Shown here: positions 24,023 to 32,276 of the stretch, piece by piece
Layout of the letters: each line of letters begins with the position of its first letter
Position numbering within the stretch: the first letter of the stretch is position 1
Origin: RYN-230 sp036497945
GTDB lineage: Bacteria > Actinomycetota > Actinomycetes > Streptosporangiales > Streptosporangiaceae
DNA length: 64,000 nt
Direction: 5' to 3'
Assembly (NCBI GenBank): GCA_036497945.1
Contig: DASXIN010000179.1
Span: 4,773 to 68,772 of the forward strand
Position numbers and translations under genes: made by a program
The notes under the pieces: generated by a model
The model's database searches: none
Seen by the model: only the letters and a program-made list of their open reading frames with translations
What the model was told of the DNA's origin: nothing

Positions 24023-24781
24023 ATGACCGCTGACCTGGCCGCCGGCCCGGCTGCCGAGCTGGCCGCCAACCGCAGCTACCGGAGCGACGGCGTGCACGGC
24101 CGGCTGGTGCACGACCTGGGCCGCCGCATCGTGTCCGGCGAGTTCGCCCCGGGCGACCTGCTGCCCACCGAGACGGCCCTGGTCATCGAGCTGGGCTCGG
24201 GCCGGTCGGCGGTCCGCGAGGCGGTCAAGGTACTGACCGCCAAAGGGCTGGTCCGGACCAGGACCAAGACCGGCACGGTGGTGCTGCCCGAGACCACCTG
24301 GAACCTGCTCGACCCGGACGTGCTGGCCTGGCGGTACCAGACCGCGCCGACCGACCAGCAGCTCGACGACCTGGCCGGGCTCCGCGTCGCGCTGGAACCG
24401 GAGGCGGCCCGGCTGGCCGCGCGCAACCGCAGCAAGACCGCCACCGCGCCGATCGTGGCCGCCTACCAGCGGATGGCCGAAACGGTCGGTGACCCGGACA
24501 CGTTCATCGTGCACGACCTGGCCTTCCACCGGGCGATCGTGGCCGCGGGCGGCAACCTGCTGATGGCCCAGCTGTCCGATCTGCTGCACACCGCGCTGGC
24601 CGCCGCCCGGCAGGTGCACACCCGCAACGTCCGGCGCAACAAGCGCTCGCTGGCCGCGCACCGGGAAGTCCTCGACGCGATCACCAGCCACGATGCCGAA
24701 ACCGCGGCCACCCTGATGCGGAAGCTGGTGACCGGCGCCCAGCACGACATCCACCGCGACCGGCAGCAGAAAGCCCGCTGA
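24023..24781 (+). CDS. GntR-family transcriptional regulator, FCD subfamily
   Basis: This 252-residue protein has an N-terminal winged helix (about 22-90) with RIVSGEFAPGDLLPTE and LGSGRSAVREAVKVLTAKGLV. The all-helical FCD ligand-binding domain (about 108-240) includes FHRAIVAAGGNLLMAQL and HREVLDAI, which carry likely metal-ligand Asp/His residues. It resembles DgoR/UxuR-like regulators of sugar-acid catabolism. ATG 24023 was chosen because the upstream ATG (23954) lies inside the inverted-repeat operator and would add 23 residues not typical of the family. The gene begins the second half of the catabolic locus. Confidence 0.88.
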   Translation: MTADLAAGPAAELAANRSYRSDGVHGRLVHDLGRRIVSGEFAPGDLLPTETALVIELGSGRSAVREAVKVLTAKGLVRTRTKTGTVVLPETTWNLLDPDVLAWRYQTAPTDQQLDDLAGLRVALEPEAARLAARNRSKTATAPIVAAYQRMAETVGDPDTFIVHDLAFHRAIVAAGGNLLMAQLSDLLHTALAAARQVHTRNVRRNKRSLAAHREVLDAITSHDAETAATLMRKLVTGAQHDIHRDRQQKAR

Positions 24782-24799
24782 CCAACGAAGGGGAGGCCC

Positions 24800-25987
24800 A
24801 TGCCTGTGCTGGATGGATACCGCGTGCTGGACCTGTCGATCGCGATGGCCGGCCCGCTGGCCAGCATGCGGCTGGGCGACCTGGGCGCCGACGTGATCAA
24901 GGTCGAGCCGCTGGGCGGTGAGTGGCAGCGGCACACCTCGGCCGGCGGCGCCCAGGGCCACGAGGTCAACGCGTCGTTCCTGTCGCTGAACCGCAACAAG
25001 CGCAGCCTCGCCATCGACTTGAAGTCCGCGCGCGGCCAGCAGGTGGTGCACCGGCTGGCCAGCCAGGCCGACGTCGTGCTGCAGAACTACCGGCCCGGCG
25101 TGGCCGAGCGGCTCGGCGTGGACTACCCGACGATCAGCGGGATCAAGCCGGACATCGTCTATGTCTCGGTGTCCGGCTACGGGGAGACCGGCCCGTACAC
25201 CAGGCGCCCGGGCCAGGACCTGCTGCTGCAGGCCATGGGCGGCGCGCTGTTCAGCACCGGGCAGCAGGACCAGCCACCCCAGGCCGCGCCGTACTTCCTG
25301 GTCGACGCGGTCACCGCCTACTCGGCGTTCGAGGGCGTGCTGGCCGCGCTGCTGCACCGGGAGCGCACCGGGGCAGGCCAGCTGGTCCAGGTGAACATGC
25401 TCGATGCGCTGATCGCCATGCAGATGCAGGAGCTCACCATCCGCACCGTTGGCGGCGTGCCGCAGCGGCGCGGTCAGCAGATCCACGCGCACTGCTACAT
25501 CCGGGCGCCGTACGGCATCTTCCGCACCGCCGACGGCTACCTGGCGCTGGCCTTCCCTGACCTGGCCGCGCTGTCCGGGGCGCTGGACGCCCCGGAGCTC
25601 GGGCAGTGGGACGCCGAAGCGGACGGCTTCGCGCAGCGGGATGCCATCTCGGCCATCGTCACCGAGCGGCTGCGCACCAAGCCCACCGAGCACTGGCTCG
25701 CCGCGCTCGGCGAGCGCGGCATCTGGGCCGGGCCGGTGTACTCCTACGACGACCTGCTGGCCGACCCGCAGGTCCAGCACAACGGCTCGTTCGTCAGCTA
25801 CCAGCACCCGACCGAGGGCCCGGTCACCACGCCGGGTTTCGCGTTCGCGATGAGCGCCACCCCGGCCGCGGTCACCCGGCCCGCGCCCACCGCCGGCCAG
25901 CACACCGTCGAGGTGCTGGCCGAGGCGGGCCTGCCCGACGACGAGATCGACCGGCTGCTGGCCGACCGCGTGATCGGCGCCCGATGA
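24800..25987 (+). CDS. Class III CoA-transferase (CaiB/BaiF family)
   Basis: This 395-residue protein begins with LDGYRVLDLSIAMAGPLASM, then LGADVIKVEPLGG. NRNKRSLAIDLKS, NYRPGVAERLGVDY and RPGQDLLLQAMGG follow, where the Asp of GQDLL is the catalytic residue that forms the glutamyl/aspartyl-CoA intermediate. The enzyme moves CoA between carboxylic acids. Its substrate is unknown. ATG 24800 follows AACGAAGGGGAGG. The stop overlaps the start of the next gene (ATGA), which implies tight translational coupling. Confidence 0.93.
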   Translation: MPVLDGYRVLDLSIAMAGPLASMRLGDLGADVIKVEPLGGEWQRHTSAGGAQGHEVNASFLSLNRNKRSLAIDLKSARGQQVVHRLASQADVVLQNYRPGVAERLGVDYPTISGIKPDIVYVSVSGYGETGPYTRRPGQDLLLQAMGGALFSTGQQDQPPQAAPYFLVDAVTAYSAFEGVLAALLHRERTGAGQLVQVNMLDALIAMQMQELTIRTVGGVPQRRGQQIHAHCYIRAPYGIFRTADGYLALAFPDLAALSGALDAPELGQWDAEADGFAQRDAISAIVTERLRTKPTEHWLAALGERGIWAGPVYSYDDLLADPQVQHNGSFVSYQHPTEGPVTTPGFAFAMSATPAAVTRPAPTAGQHTVEVLAEAGLPDDEIDRLLADRVIGAR

Positions 25988-27159
25988 CGCTGCGCGGCCT
26001 GACCTGGGACCACCCGCGCGGCTACCGGCCGCTGCAGGCGTTCGCCGCGCACTGCCCGGCGGCCGGGGTGAGCTGGGACCGGCAGCCGCTGGCCGCGTTC
26101 GAGGCGAAGCCGATCGCGGAGCTGGCCCGCAGCTACGACCTGATGATCATCGATCATCCCGGGCTGGGCGCGGCCATCGCCGCCCAGGCGATCCAGCCGC
26201 TGGACCAGCTAGTGCCCGCGGGCCTGCTCGCGGAATGGCAGGCCGCCTCGGTCGGCCCGACCTGGGCCAGCTACACCGTGCCCAGCACCACCGGGCCTGG
26301 CACCACCGGGCCTAGCACCACCGGGTCAGGCCAGCAGTGGGCGGTGCCCATCGACGCGGCCACTCAGGTGTCCGTGTTCCGGCCGGACCGGCTGGACGCC
26401 GTGCCGCGCGACTGGGCCGAGATGCCCGCCCTGGCCCGGCGGCACCGCACCGCACTGTGCCTGGGCGGCCCGCACGCCTTCCTCACCCTGCTGGCCATGT
26501 GCGCCTCGGCTGGCCCGGCAGACCGGGACGAGCTGCTCCGCCCGCGCGACGCGGCCGCCGCCCTCGACATCCTGCGCGCCGTCTGGGCCGACGCGGACCA
26601 GGAGATCTCCACCGGCGATCCGGTCACGGTGCACGAGGCCATGTCGGCCGGCTCGGGTCCCGCGTACTGCCCGCTGGCCTACGGCTACGCCAGCTACGCC
26701 CGTCCCGCGGCCGGCTGCCGGGCCCTGGCCTGGGCGGACGCTCCCACGTTCGGCTCGCCGCGGCCGGGCAGCGTGCTCGGCGGCACCGGCCTGGCCGTGT
26801 CCGCGCCGCGCCGCCCGGATCCGGCCGAGGTGCTCGGCTTCCTGACCGCGTTCCTGGCCCCGGACGTGCAGGCCGGGCTGGTTCCCGCGCAGGGCGGCCA
26901 GCCGGCCCTGGCCGCGGCCTGGGACAGCGCCGGCGTCGACCAGGCCTGGGGCCGGTACTACAGCAGCACCCGGCGCTCCCTGGACGCGGCCTGGGTGCGG
27001 CCCCGCGCTGACGGCTGGATCGCCCTGCAGGACCACGCCTCGGAGTGGGTCCGCGCGGTCATCACCGGCCAGGCCAGCGCCCACCAAGCAACCACTTTGA
27101 TCAACGCTAGTTACCGGGAACTGACCCGGGCCGAGCGCGCGGAGGCGGGCAGGACATGA
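25984..27159 (+). CDS. Cytosolic solute-binding-protein-fold protein of unknown function
   Basis: This 391-residue protein has the overall pattern of a family 1 sugar-binding protein. It opens LRGLTWDHPRGYRPLQAF, where a mature binding protein would begin, followed by SYDLMIIDHPGLGAA and AVPIDAATQVSVFRPD. No signal peptide or lipobox exists, and its start is fixed inside the CoA-transferase gene (ATGA overlap). It is therefore made in the cytosol and translated together with a CoA-transferase and an enoyl-CoA hydratase. It may be a ligand sensor, a metabolite carrier or a repurposed enzyme. A three-fold 15-bp repeat adds a Thr/Gly-rich loop at about residues 101-115. Annotation pipelines would probably call it an extracellular solute-binding protein. 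Confidence 0.78.
   Translation: MTLRGLTWDHPRGYRPLQAFAAHCPAAGVSWDRQPLAAFEAKPIAELARSYDLMIIDHPGLGAAIAAQAIQPLDQLVPAGLLAEWQAASVGPTWASYTVPSTTGPGTTGPSTTGSGQQWAVPIDAATQVSVFRPDRLDAVPRDWAEMPALARRHRTALCLGGPHAFLTLLAMCASAGPADRDELLRPRDAAAALDILRAVWADADQEISTGDPVTVHEAMSAGSGPAYCPLAYGYASYARPAAGCRALAWADAPTFGSPRPGSVLGGTGLAVSAPRRPDPAEVLGFLTAFLAPDVQAGLVPAQGGQPALAAAWDSAGVDQAWGRYYSSTRRSLDAAWVRPRADGWIALQDHASEWVRAVITGQASAHQATTLINASYRELTRAERAEAGRT
26284..26328 (+). repeat. Three-copy 15-bp tandem repeat inside a coding sequence
   Basis: The units at 26284-26298, 26299-26313 and 26314-26328 share the core GCACCACCGGG. They keep the frame and encode repeated S/G-T-T-G-P/S, a flexible surface loop. Confidence 0.8.
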
Positions 27160-27926
27160 CAGGCACGGTGCGCATCGACGTCAGCGACGGGGTGGCGTTG
27201 CTCACCCTGGACCGGCCGGACAAGCTGAACAGTGTCACCGACGAGATGAGCCGGGAACTGGCCGGCCTGGTGGCCCGGGTGGATGCCGACGAGGCCATCC
27301 GGGTCGCCGTGCTGACCGGGGCGGGCGACCGGTCGTTCTGCGTGGGCAGCGACATCGCCGAGGTTGGCGAGTACGCCGATCCGTGGCAGTTCCGCAACCG
27401 GCGCGATTACTGCACGACGCTGCGCGAATTGCGCAAACCGGTTATCGCCGCAGTCAATGGCTATGCCTACGGCGGTGGCCTGGAACTGGCGTTGTGCTGC
27501 GATATCCGGCTGGCCAGCCGCACTTCCTCGTTCGCGGCCGCGGAGATTAAGCTGGGCTGGATCGGCGGCGGTGGGGTGAGCGCGCTGCTGTCGGCCAGCC
27601 TGCCCGCCAGCGACGCGGCGCTGCTGCTGCTGACCGGGGATCCGGTGGACGCGGCCGAGGCTTACCGGATGGGCCTGGTCAGCCGGCTGCACGAGCCGGC
27701 TGACCTGCTGCCCGCCGCGCTCGCGCTGGCCGGCACCATCGCGCAGCGGCCGCCGATCGCCGCGCAGTCGGCCAAGGCCAACCTGCTGGCCGCCCGGAAC
27801 ATGGGCCTGGCCCAGGCCATCCAGTACGAACGCGAAATGCAGGCCATCTGCCTGGCCACCCAGGACGCCGCCGAAGGGCGCCAGGCGTTCGGCCAGAAGC
27901 GGCCCGGCCGGTTCACCGGGAGGTGA
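27156..27926 (+). CDS. Enoyl-CoA hydratase/isomerase (crotonase) family
   Basis: This 256-residue crotonase-fold enzyme has LLTLDRPDKLNSVTDEM, the oxyanion-hole segment RSFCVGSDIAEVG, and PVIAAVNGYAYGGGLELALCCDIRLAS with the second oxyanion-hole glycine. The glutamates of classical hydratases (E144/E164 in rat) are not both obvious: the second position reads AAEIKLGWIGGGG. The reaction could therefore be hydration, isomerisation or hydrolysis. It is coupled by ATGA overlap to the preceding gene. Together with the CoA-transferase it suggests CoA-activated chemistry on a hydroxy or sugar acid. Confidence 0.9.
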   Translation: MTGTVRIDVSDGVALLTLDRPDKLNSVTDEMSRELAGLVARVDADEAIRVAVLTGAGDRSFCVGSDIAEVGEYADPWQFRNRRDYCTTLRELRKPVIAAVNGYAYGGGLELALCCDIRLASRTSSFAAAEIKLGWIGGGGVSALLSASLPASDAALLLLTGDPVDAAEAYRMGLVSRLHEPADLLPAALALAGTIAQRPPIAAQSAKANLLAARNMGLAQAIQYEREMQAICLATQDAAEGRQAFGQKRPGRFTGR

Positions 27927-29002
27927 GGGACGTGCGGCTGCACGGCATGGACTATGACCGGACCGGGCTGGCCCGGATGGCGGGGGACCTGCCCGCGGCG
28001 GGCGGGGTGCGCTCGGTGGTGCTCGACGACGGGGCCGAACGCGGCATCCGGGTGCTGGAGTTCCGCACCGGTGGCGGGCTGAGCTTCGACGTCCTGGTCG
28101 ACCGGGCGATGGACATCGGCGCGGCCGAGTACCGCGGGGTGGGCTTCGGCTGGCGGTCGGCCACCGGGTTCCGCCACCCCGGCCTGCACGAGTACCGGGA
28201 CGAGGACGGGCTGTCCTGGCTGCGCAGCTTCTGCGGGCTGACCGTCACGGCCGGGCTGGACCACACCCTGTTCACCGCGGACGTGGACGCGTCGAACTAC
28301 CACTACCCGTACCGCCGGTCGGTGTGGAACGGCCTGCACGGCCGGGTGGCCAACATCCCGGCCCGGCTGCACGGCTACGGGGAGCGGTGGGACGGAGAGC
28401 GGTGTGTGCTGTGGGCCGAGGGGGAGATCCGCCAGGCGGCCGTCTTCGCCGAGCACCTGCGGCTGACCCGGCGCATCGAGGCTGACCTGGGCGGCCGGGA
28501 GATCCGGCTGACCGACACGGTGCGGAACGCCGGCTTCGACCTCACCCCGCACATGTACCTGTACCACATCAACATCGGCTGGCCGCTGCTGGAAGCAGGC
28601 GTACGGTTCGAGGCGCCGATCGAGCAGACCCTGTGGGCCAGCGACAGCGTGGCCGAGCAGGGCGCCTCGCACCTGGTCCTCGGCCCACCGCAGCCCGGCT
28701 TGGTGGAGCAGGTGTATCAGCACAAGCTGACCGCCGGTGCGGACGGGCTGGTCCGCGCGGCCCTGGTCAACGACCGGCTCGGCCTGGCCTTCGAGCTGGA
28801 GTACGACCAGCGCCAGTTCCCGGTGTTCTTCCAGTGGCTGCACCTGCGCGAGGGCGCGTACGCGGTCGGGTTCGAGCCGAGCAGCCATGCCGTGACCGGC
28901 GAGCCCGCCGCCCGTGCGGACGGCACCATGACCTGGCTGGCCGCGGGCGAGTCGCGCAGCTACTCGTCGGTGCTGCGGATTCGTGAGCTAACCGACGGTT
29001 AG
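27923..29002 (+). CDS. DUF4432 family protein, aldose-epimerase-like fold
   Basis: This 359-residue protein of the galactose-mutarotase superfamily, DUF4432, contains GLSFDVLVDRAMDIG, LHGRVANIPA, and MYLYHINIGWPLL with the conserved His/Asn of the pocket. DUF4432 proteins cluster with sugar catabolic genes and may isomerise anomers or epimerise sugars. No activity is proven. GTG 27923 overlaps the crotonase stop (GTGA); GTG 27932 is an alternative start. The stop overlaps the convergent pntB stop by 4 bases. Confidence 0.88.
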   Translation: MRDVRLHGMDYDRTGLARMAGDLPAAGGVRSVVLDDGAERGIRVLEFRTGGGLSFDVLVDRAMDIGAAEYRGVGFGWRSATGFRHPGLHEYRDEDGLSWLRSFCGLTVTAGLDHTLFTADVDASNYHYPYRRSVWNGLHGRVANIPARLHGYGERWDGERCVLWAEGEIRQAAVFAEHLRLTRRIEADLGGREIRLTDTVRNAGFDLTPHMYLYHINIGWPLLEAGVRFEAPIEQTLWASDSVAEQGASHLVLGPPQPGLVEQVYQHKLTAGADGLVRAALVNDRLGLAFELEYDQRQFPVFFQWLHLREGAYAVGFEPSSHAVTGEPAARADGTMTWLAAGESRSYSSVLRIRELTDG

Positions 29003-30411
29003 CCGACCAGGGTCTTCACGGCCGCGGTCAGCTCGGTCAGCGCGGACTTCGCGTCCGAGAAGAACATGCTGGTCTTCGGGTTCACGTACAGCTCGTTGTC
29101 GATCCCGGCGTAGCCGTGGCCCATCGACCGCTTGATCACGATGATGCTCTTGGCCGCGTCCACGTCCAGGATCGGCATGCCGGAGACCGCGTTCCCGGGC
29201 CGCCGCGCCGCCGGGTTGGTGACGTCGTTGGCCCCGATGACCAGGGCCACGTCGGCCCGCGGGAACTCCGGGTTGATCTCGTCCATCTCCTTGAGCTGCG
29301 GGTAGGGCACGTTGGCCTCGGCCAGCAGCACGTTCATGTGCCCGGGCATCCGGCCCGCCACCGGGTGGATCGCGTAGCTGACCTCCACCCCGCGCTCCTC
29401 CAGCACCGCGGCCAGCTCGGCGCACTGATGCTGGGCCTGCGCCGCGGCCAGCCCGTAGCCGGGCACGATGATGACCTTCTGCGCGTAGGCCAACTGGATA
29501 GCCGCGTCGTCGGCCTGGATGGACCGCACGTCCCCACCCGGGCCCTCGATGGCCGGGCCGCCGCTGTCGCCGGTGCCGAACCCGCCGATCATGATGTTGG
29601 CCAGCGACCGGTTCATCGCGTCGGCCATGAGCTTGGTCAGGATGGAGCCAGACGCGCCGACCAGCGCGCCGGCGATGATCAGCGCCCAGTTGCCGATGAC
29701 GAAGCCGGCCATGGCCACCGCGGTGCCGGTGAACGCGTTCAGCAGCGAGATGACCACCGGCATGTCCGCGCCGCCGATCGGCAGCACCATCGTCACGCCG
29801 AACGCCAGCGCGGCCAGGATGATGATGATCAGGACCGGGACGCTGGGAGTGACCAGCATGTAGCAGCCGCCGCCGACGCCGACCGCGGCCGCGGCGAAGT
29901 TGACGGCGCGGGAACCGGGGAACGTGATCGGCGCGCCGTCGATCAGGCCCTGCAGTTTCCCGGCGGCGATGATCGAGCCGGAGAAGGTGACCGCGCCGAT
30001 GAGCACGTCCAGGATGGTGAAGATGGTGACCGACTCGGCTATGCCCGTCGCCGAGCCAGCGAGCCGCACGTAGTCGTGGATCCCCACCAGCGCGGCGGCG
30101 CCGCCGCCGACCGCATTGAACAGGCTGACCAGCTGCGGCATGGCGGTCATCTCGACGGTGCGCGCCATCCACAGGCCGGCCGCCGCACCAACCAGCGTGC
30201 CGAGCAGGATGACTGTCCACCCGGTCGCGGTGACCGTCTTCGCGTGGATGACCAGGGCGAACGTGGTCGCGATGGCCAGGGTCATGCCCGCGGTGGACAC
30301 CTGGTTGCCACGCCGTGCGGTGGCCGGGGAGTTCATCAGGTGCAGGCCGAGCACGAAACAGGTGGCGGCTGCGACGTAGAGCAGCTGGGTGACCCAGTCG
30401 AACGCGGTCAT
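28999..30411 (-). CDS. pntB: NAD(P) transhydrogenase subunit beta
   Basis: This 470-residue membrane protein has about nine helices in its first 275 residues and a C-terminal NADP(H)-binding domain (about 295-470). The domain carries IIVPGYGLAAAQAQH (nucleotide-binding loop), HPVAGRMPGHMNVLLAEA and ALVIGANDVTNPAA. With PntAA and PntAB it forms the proton-driven pump that transfers hydride from NADH to NADP+, supplying NADPH. Its ATG overlaps the pntAB stop by 4 bases. Confidence 0.96.
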   Translation of the reverse strand: MTAFDWVTQLLYVAAATCFVLGLHLMNSPATARRGNQVSTAGMTLAIATTFALVIHAKTVTATGWTVILLGTLVGAAAGLWMARTVEMTAMPQLVSLFNAVGGGAAALVGIHDYVRLAGSATGIAESVTIFTILDVLIGAVTFSGSIIAAGKLQGLIDGAPITFPGSRAVNFAAAAVGVGGGCYMLVTPSVPVLIIIILAALAFGVTMVLPIGGADMPVVISLLNAFTGTAVAMAGFVIGNWALIIAGALVGASGSILTKLMADAMNRSLANIMIGGFGTGDSGGPAIEGPGGDVRSIQADDAAIQLAYAQKVIIVPGYGLAAAQAQHQCAELAAVLEERGVEVSYAIHPVAGRMPGHMNVLLAEANVPYPQLKEMDEINPEFPRADVALVIGANDVTNPAARRPGNAVSGMPILDVDAAKSIIVIKRSMGHGYAGIDNELYVNPKTSMFFSDAKSALTELTAAVKTLVG

Positions 30412-30800
30412 GACTTATCTCCGGTCGGCACCGCAGCCGGGTCTCCCGTCGACACCGCAGCCGGGGTTTGCCCGTTGCCGCTGGCCACGGCCGCGGTGTC
30501 CGCGGCCGGCACCGGTGTCCGCGTCCGCCGGAACATCTTGAGCATCCGGCCGGTGACCACGTATCCGCCGACCACGTTCATCGCTGCGAACGCACAGGCG
30601 ATGAAGGCCAGGATGTAGCCGAGCGCGTTGTCCGCGGTCACGGCGATGAGCAGCGCGCCGGCCAGCACGATGCCGTGGATGGAGTTGGCCGCCGACATCA
30701 GTGGCGTGTGCAGGGTGGCGGGCACCTTGCTGATCACCTCGAAGCCCACCAGGATGGCCAGCACGAAGATCGTTATGTCGGTGAGCAGTGCCGTGGTCAC
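30408..30800 (-). CDS. pntAB: NAD(P) transhydrogenase subunit alpha, membrane part
   Basis: This 130-residue protein has three to four membrane helices, including LADITIFVLAILVGFEVISK-type and LMSAANSIHGIVLAGALLI segments. It corresponds to the C-terminal membrane part of the single-chain alpha subunit, and a Thr/Ala/Pro-rich tail follows. The gene overlaps both neighbours by 4 bases, giving the three-gene pntAA-pntAB-pntB arrangement. Confidence 0.94.
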   Translation of the reverse strand: MTTALLTDITIFVLAILVGFEVISKVPATLHTPLMSAANSIHGIVLAGALLIAVTADNALGYILAFIACAFAAMNVVGGYVVTGRMLKMFRRTRTPVPAADTAAVASGNGQTPAAVSTGDPAAVPTGDKS

Positions 30801-31972
30801 GGGGTAGCACCTCCGGGTGAGCCAGCATCGGGCTTGGCTTCGGCGAGCAGGGCGGCGGTCGCGGGCTGGATCACCGCGCCGTCATGGGTGATGATGACCC
30901 CGGCCTGGATCTCGTCGGTGGGGTCGATGGCCAGCGCGCCGTCCTTGACCAGGTGCAGCAGCAGCGTGGCGATGTTGCGGGCCAGGAACGCGGAGGACGC
31001 GCCGGGCACGGTGGCGGCCAGGTTCCCGGCGCCGATGATGGTGACCCCGTTCCCGGTCACCACGGTCTCGCCGGGCACCGAGCCGGCCACGTTGCCGCCC
31101 AGCGGGCCGGCCCCCATGTCCACGATGACCGCGCCCGCGGTCATCTCTTTCAGCGCGTCCTCGGTGACCAGCAGCGGCGGCTTGCGCCCCGGCACCTGGG
31201 CGGTGGTGATGACCACGTCGTGCCGGGCGATGTGCCCCGCCAGCTCGGCCTGCTGGGCCTGCCGTTCCTCGGCGGTCAGCGCCCGCGCGTAGCCGCCCTG
31301 GCCGGCCGCGTCGGCCACCGACTTGAGCTCGATGAACGTGCCGCCGAGCGACTGCACCTCGGTCTTGGTCTGCGGCCGCACGTCGTAGGCGGACACCACG
31401 GCGCCGAGCCGCCGCGCGGTCCCGATGGCCTGCAGCCCGGCCACCCCGGTGCCCAGGATGAGCACCTTGGCGGGTCGCGCGGTGCCGGCCGCGGTGGTCA
31501 GCATGGGGAAGAACCGGCCGAACGCCTCCGCCGCCACCAGCACCGCCTTGTACCCGGCCACGTTGGCCTGCGAGCTGAGCGCGTCCATGGACTGGGCCCG
31601 GGACAGCGTCCGGGGCAGCCCGTCCAGGCTGATCGCGGTCACCCCCTTGGCTGCCAGCGCGGCGGCTAGGCTGGGGTCGGCCAGCGGGTTGAGCATGCCC
31701 AGGATGGCCTGGCCCGGGCGCAGGGCGTCGGTGAGCTGGCTGTCCGGCTTCCCGACGGTCAGGATCAGGTCGGCCTCGGCCAGCAGCTCGGCCCGGCTGA
31801 GCACGCTCGCGCCGGCGTCCGCGTAGGCACTGTCCGCGAACCAGGCGCCGTCACCCGCGCCCGACTCGACCAGCACGTCGAGCCCGGCGCCACGCAACCG
31901 CCCGATCATCTCCGGGACCAGGGCGACCCGGCGCTCGCCAGGCGCGGTTTCCTTGACGACGGCTATCTTCAT
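30797..31972 (-). CDS. pntAA: NAD(P) transhydrogenase subunit alpha, NAD-binding part
   Basis: This 391-residue soluble protein starts MKIAVVKETAPGERRVALVPEM, as usual for the family. Its Rossmann motif is VLILGTGVAGLQAIGTARRLGA, the helix-linked Asp of SAYDVRP binds the NAD ribose, and the mobile-loop region lies around SLGGTFIEL. It binds NAD(H) and docks onto PntB. It is the first gene of the operon. I see no clear regulator site in the 304-base region upstream. Confidence 0.95.
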   Translation of the reverse strand: MKIAVVKETAPGERRVALVPEMIGRLRGAGLDVLVESGAGDGAWFADSAYADAGASVLSRAELLAEADLILTVGKPDSQLTDALRPGQAILGMLNPLADPSLAAALAAKGVTAISLDGLPRTLSRAQSMDALSSQANVAGYKAVLVAAEAFGRFFPMLTTAAGTARPAKVLILGTGVAGLQAIGTARRLGAVVSAYDVRPQTKTEVQSLGGTFIELKSVADAAGQGGYARALTAEERQAQQAELAGHIARHDVVITTAQVPGRKPPLLVTEDALKEMTAGAVIVDMGAGPLGGNVAGSVPGETVVTGNGVTIIGAGNLAATVPGASSAFLARNIATLLLHLVKDGALAIDPTDEIQAGVIITHDGAVIQPATAALLAEAKPDAGSPGGATP

Positions 31973-32276
31973 GGACGCGACCTCACGATGTCAGGGGGCG
32001 TGGCCTTGAATAAGCCTCGTCCGCGCGCGGCAGAGGCGGTCAGAGGCCACCGTCCGCCGCACGGGGGACCTTCGGGCATGATCGCACAAGATCACCTTCA
32101 CCCCCTAGTATCGCCGATAGAGGCCACCCCTTATCTCCCCCGCCCGGGTGAAATGCGGTGTCGCCGCCCCGGCAGCGCCACCAAACCGTTAGCGCGGTGA
32201 GTTGTGCCCCGCCCGTGGGGCACAAACACCGCGCTGATGAAAAGCGGGTTGGTGGGACGGCCCTGCGGGGCGGGAG
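31973..32276. other. Intergenic region between pntAA and ndgR
   Basis: The 304 bases hold the promoter region of the pnt operon, without a consensus I can name, and the strong hairpin at 32191-32235. A 70-codon open frame at 31988-32200 shows no protein-like pattern. Confidence 0.5.
32191..32235 (-). terminator. Terminator downstream of ndgR
   Basis: AGCGCGGTG and TTGTGCCCC pair with GGGGCACAA and CACCGCGCT across a 6-base loop, giving 18 paired bases with one small internal bulge. It lies 41 bases after the ndgR stop. Confidence 0.75.

Noticed and set aside
23855..25903. A 682-codon minus-strand frame across the GntR and CoA-transferase genes
   Set aside because: It crosses two recognised genes and an intergenic operator, with shadow-type composition.
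31988..32200. A 70-codon frame between pntAA and ndgR
   Set aside because: No ribosome site, no protein-like pattern, and it ends inside the terminator hairpin.
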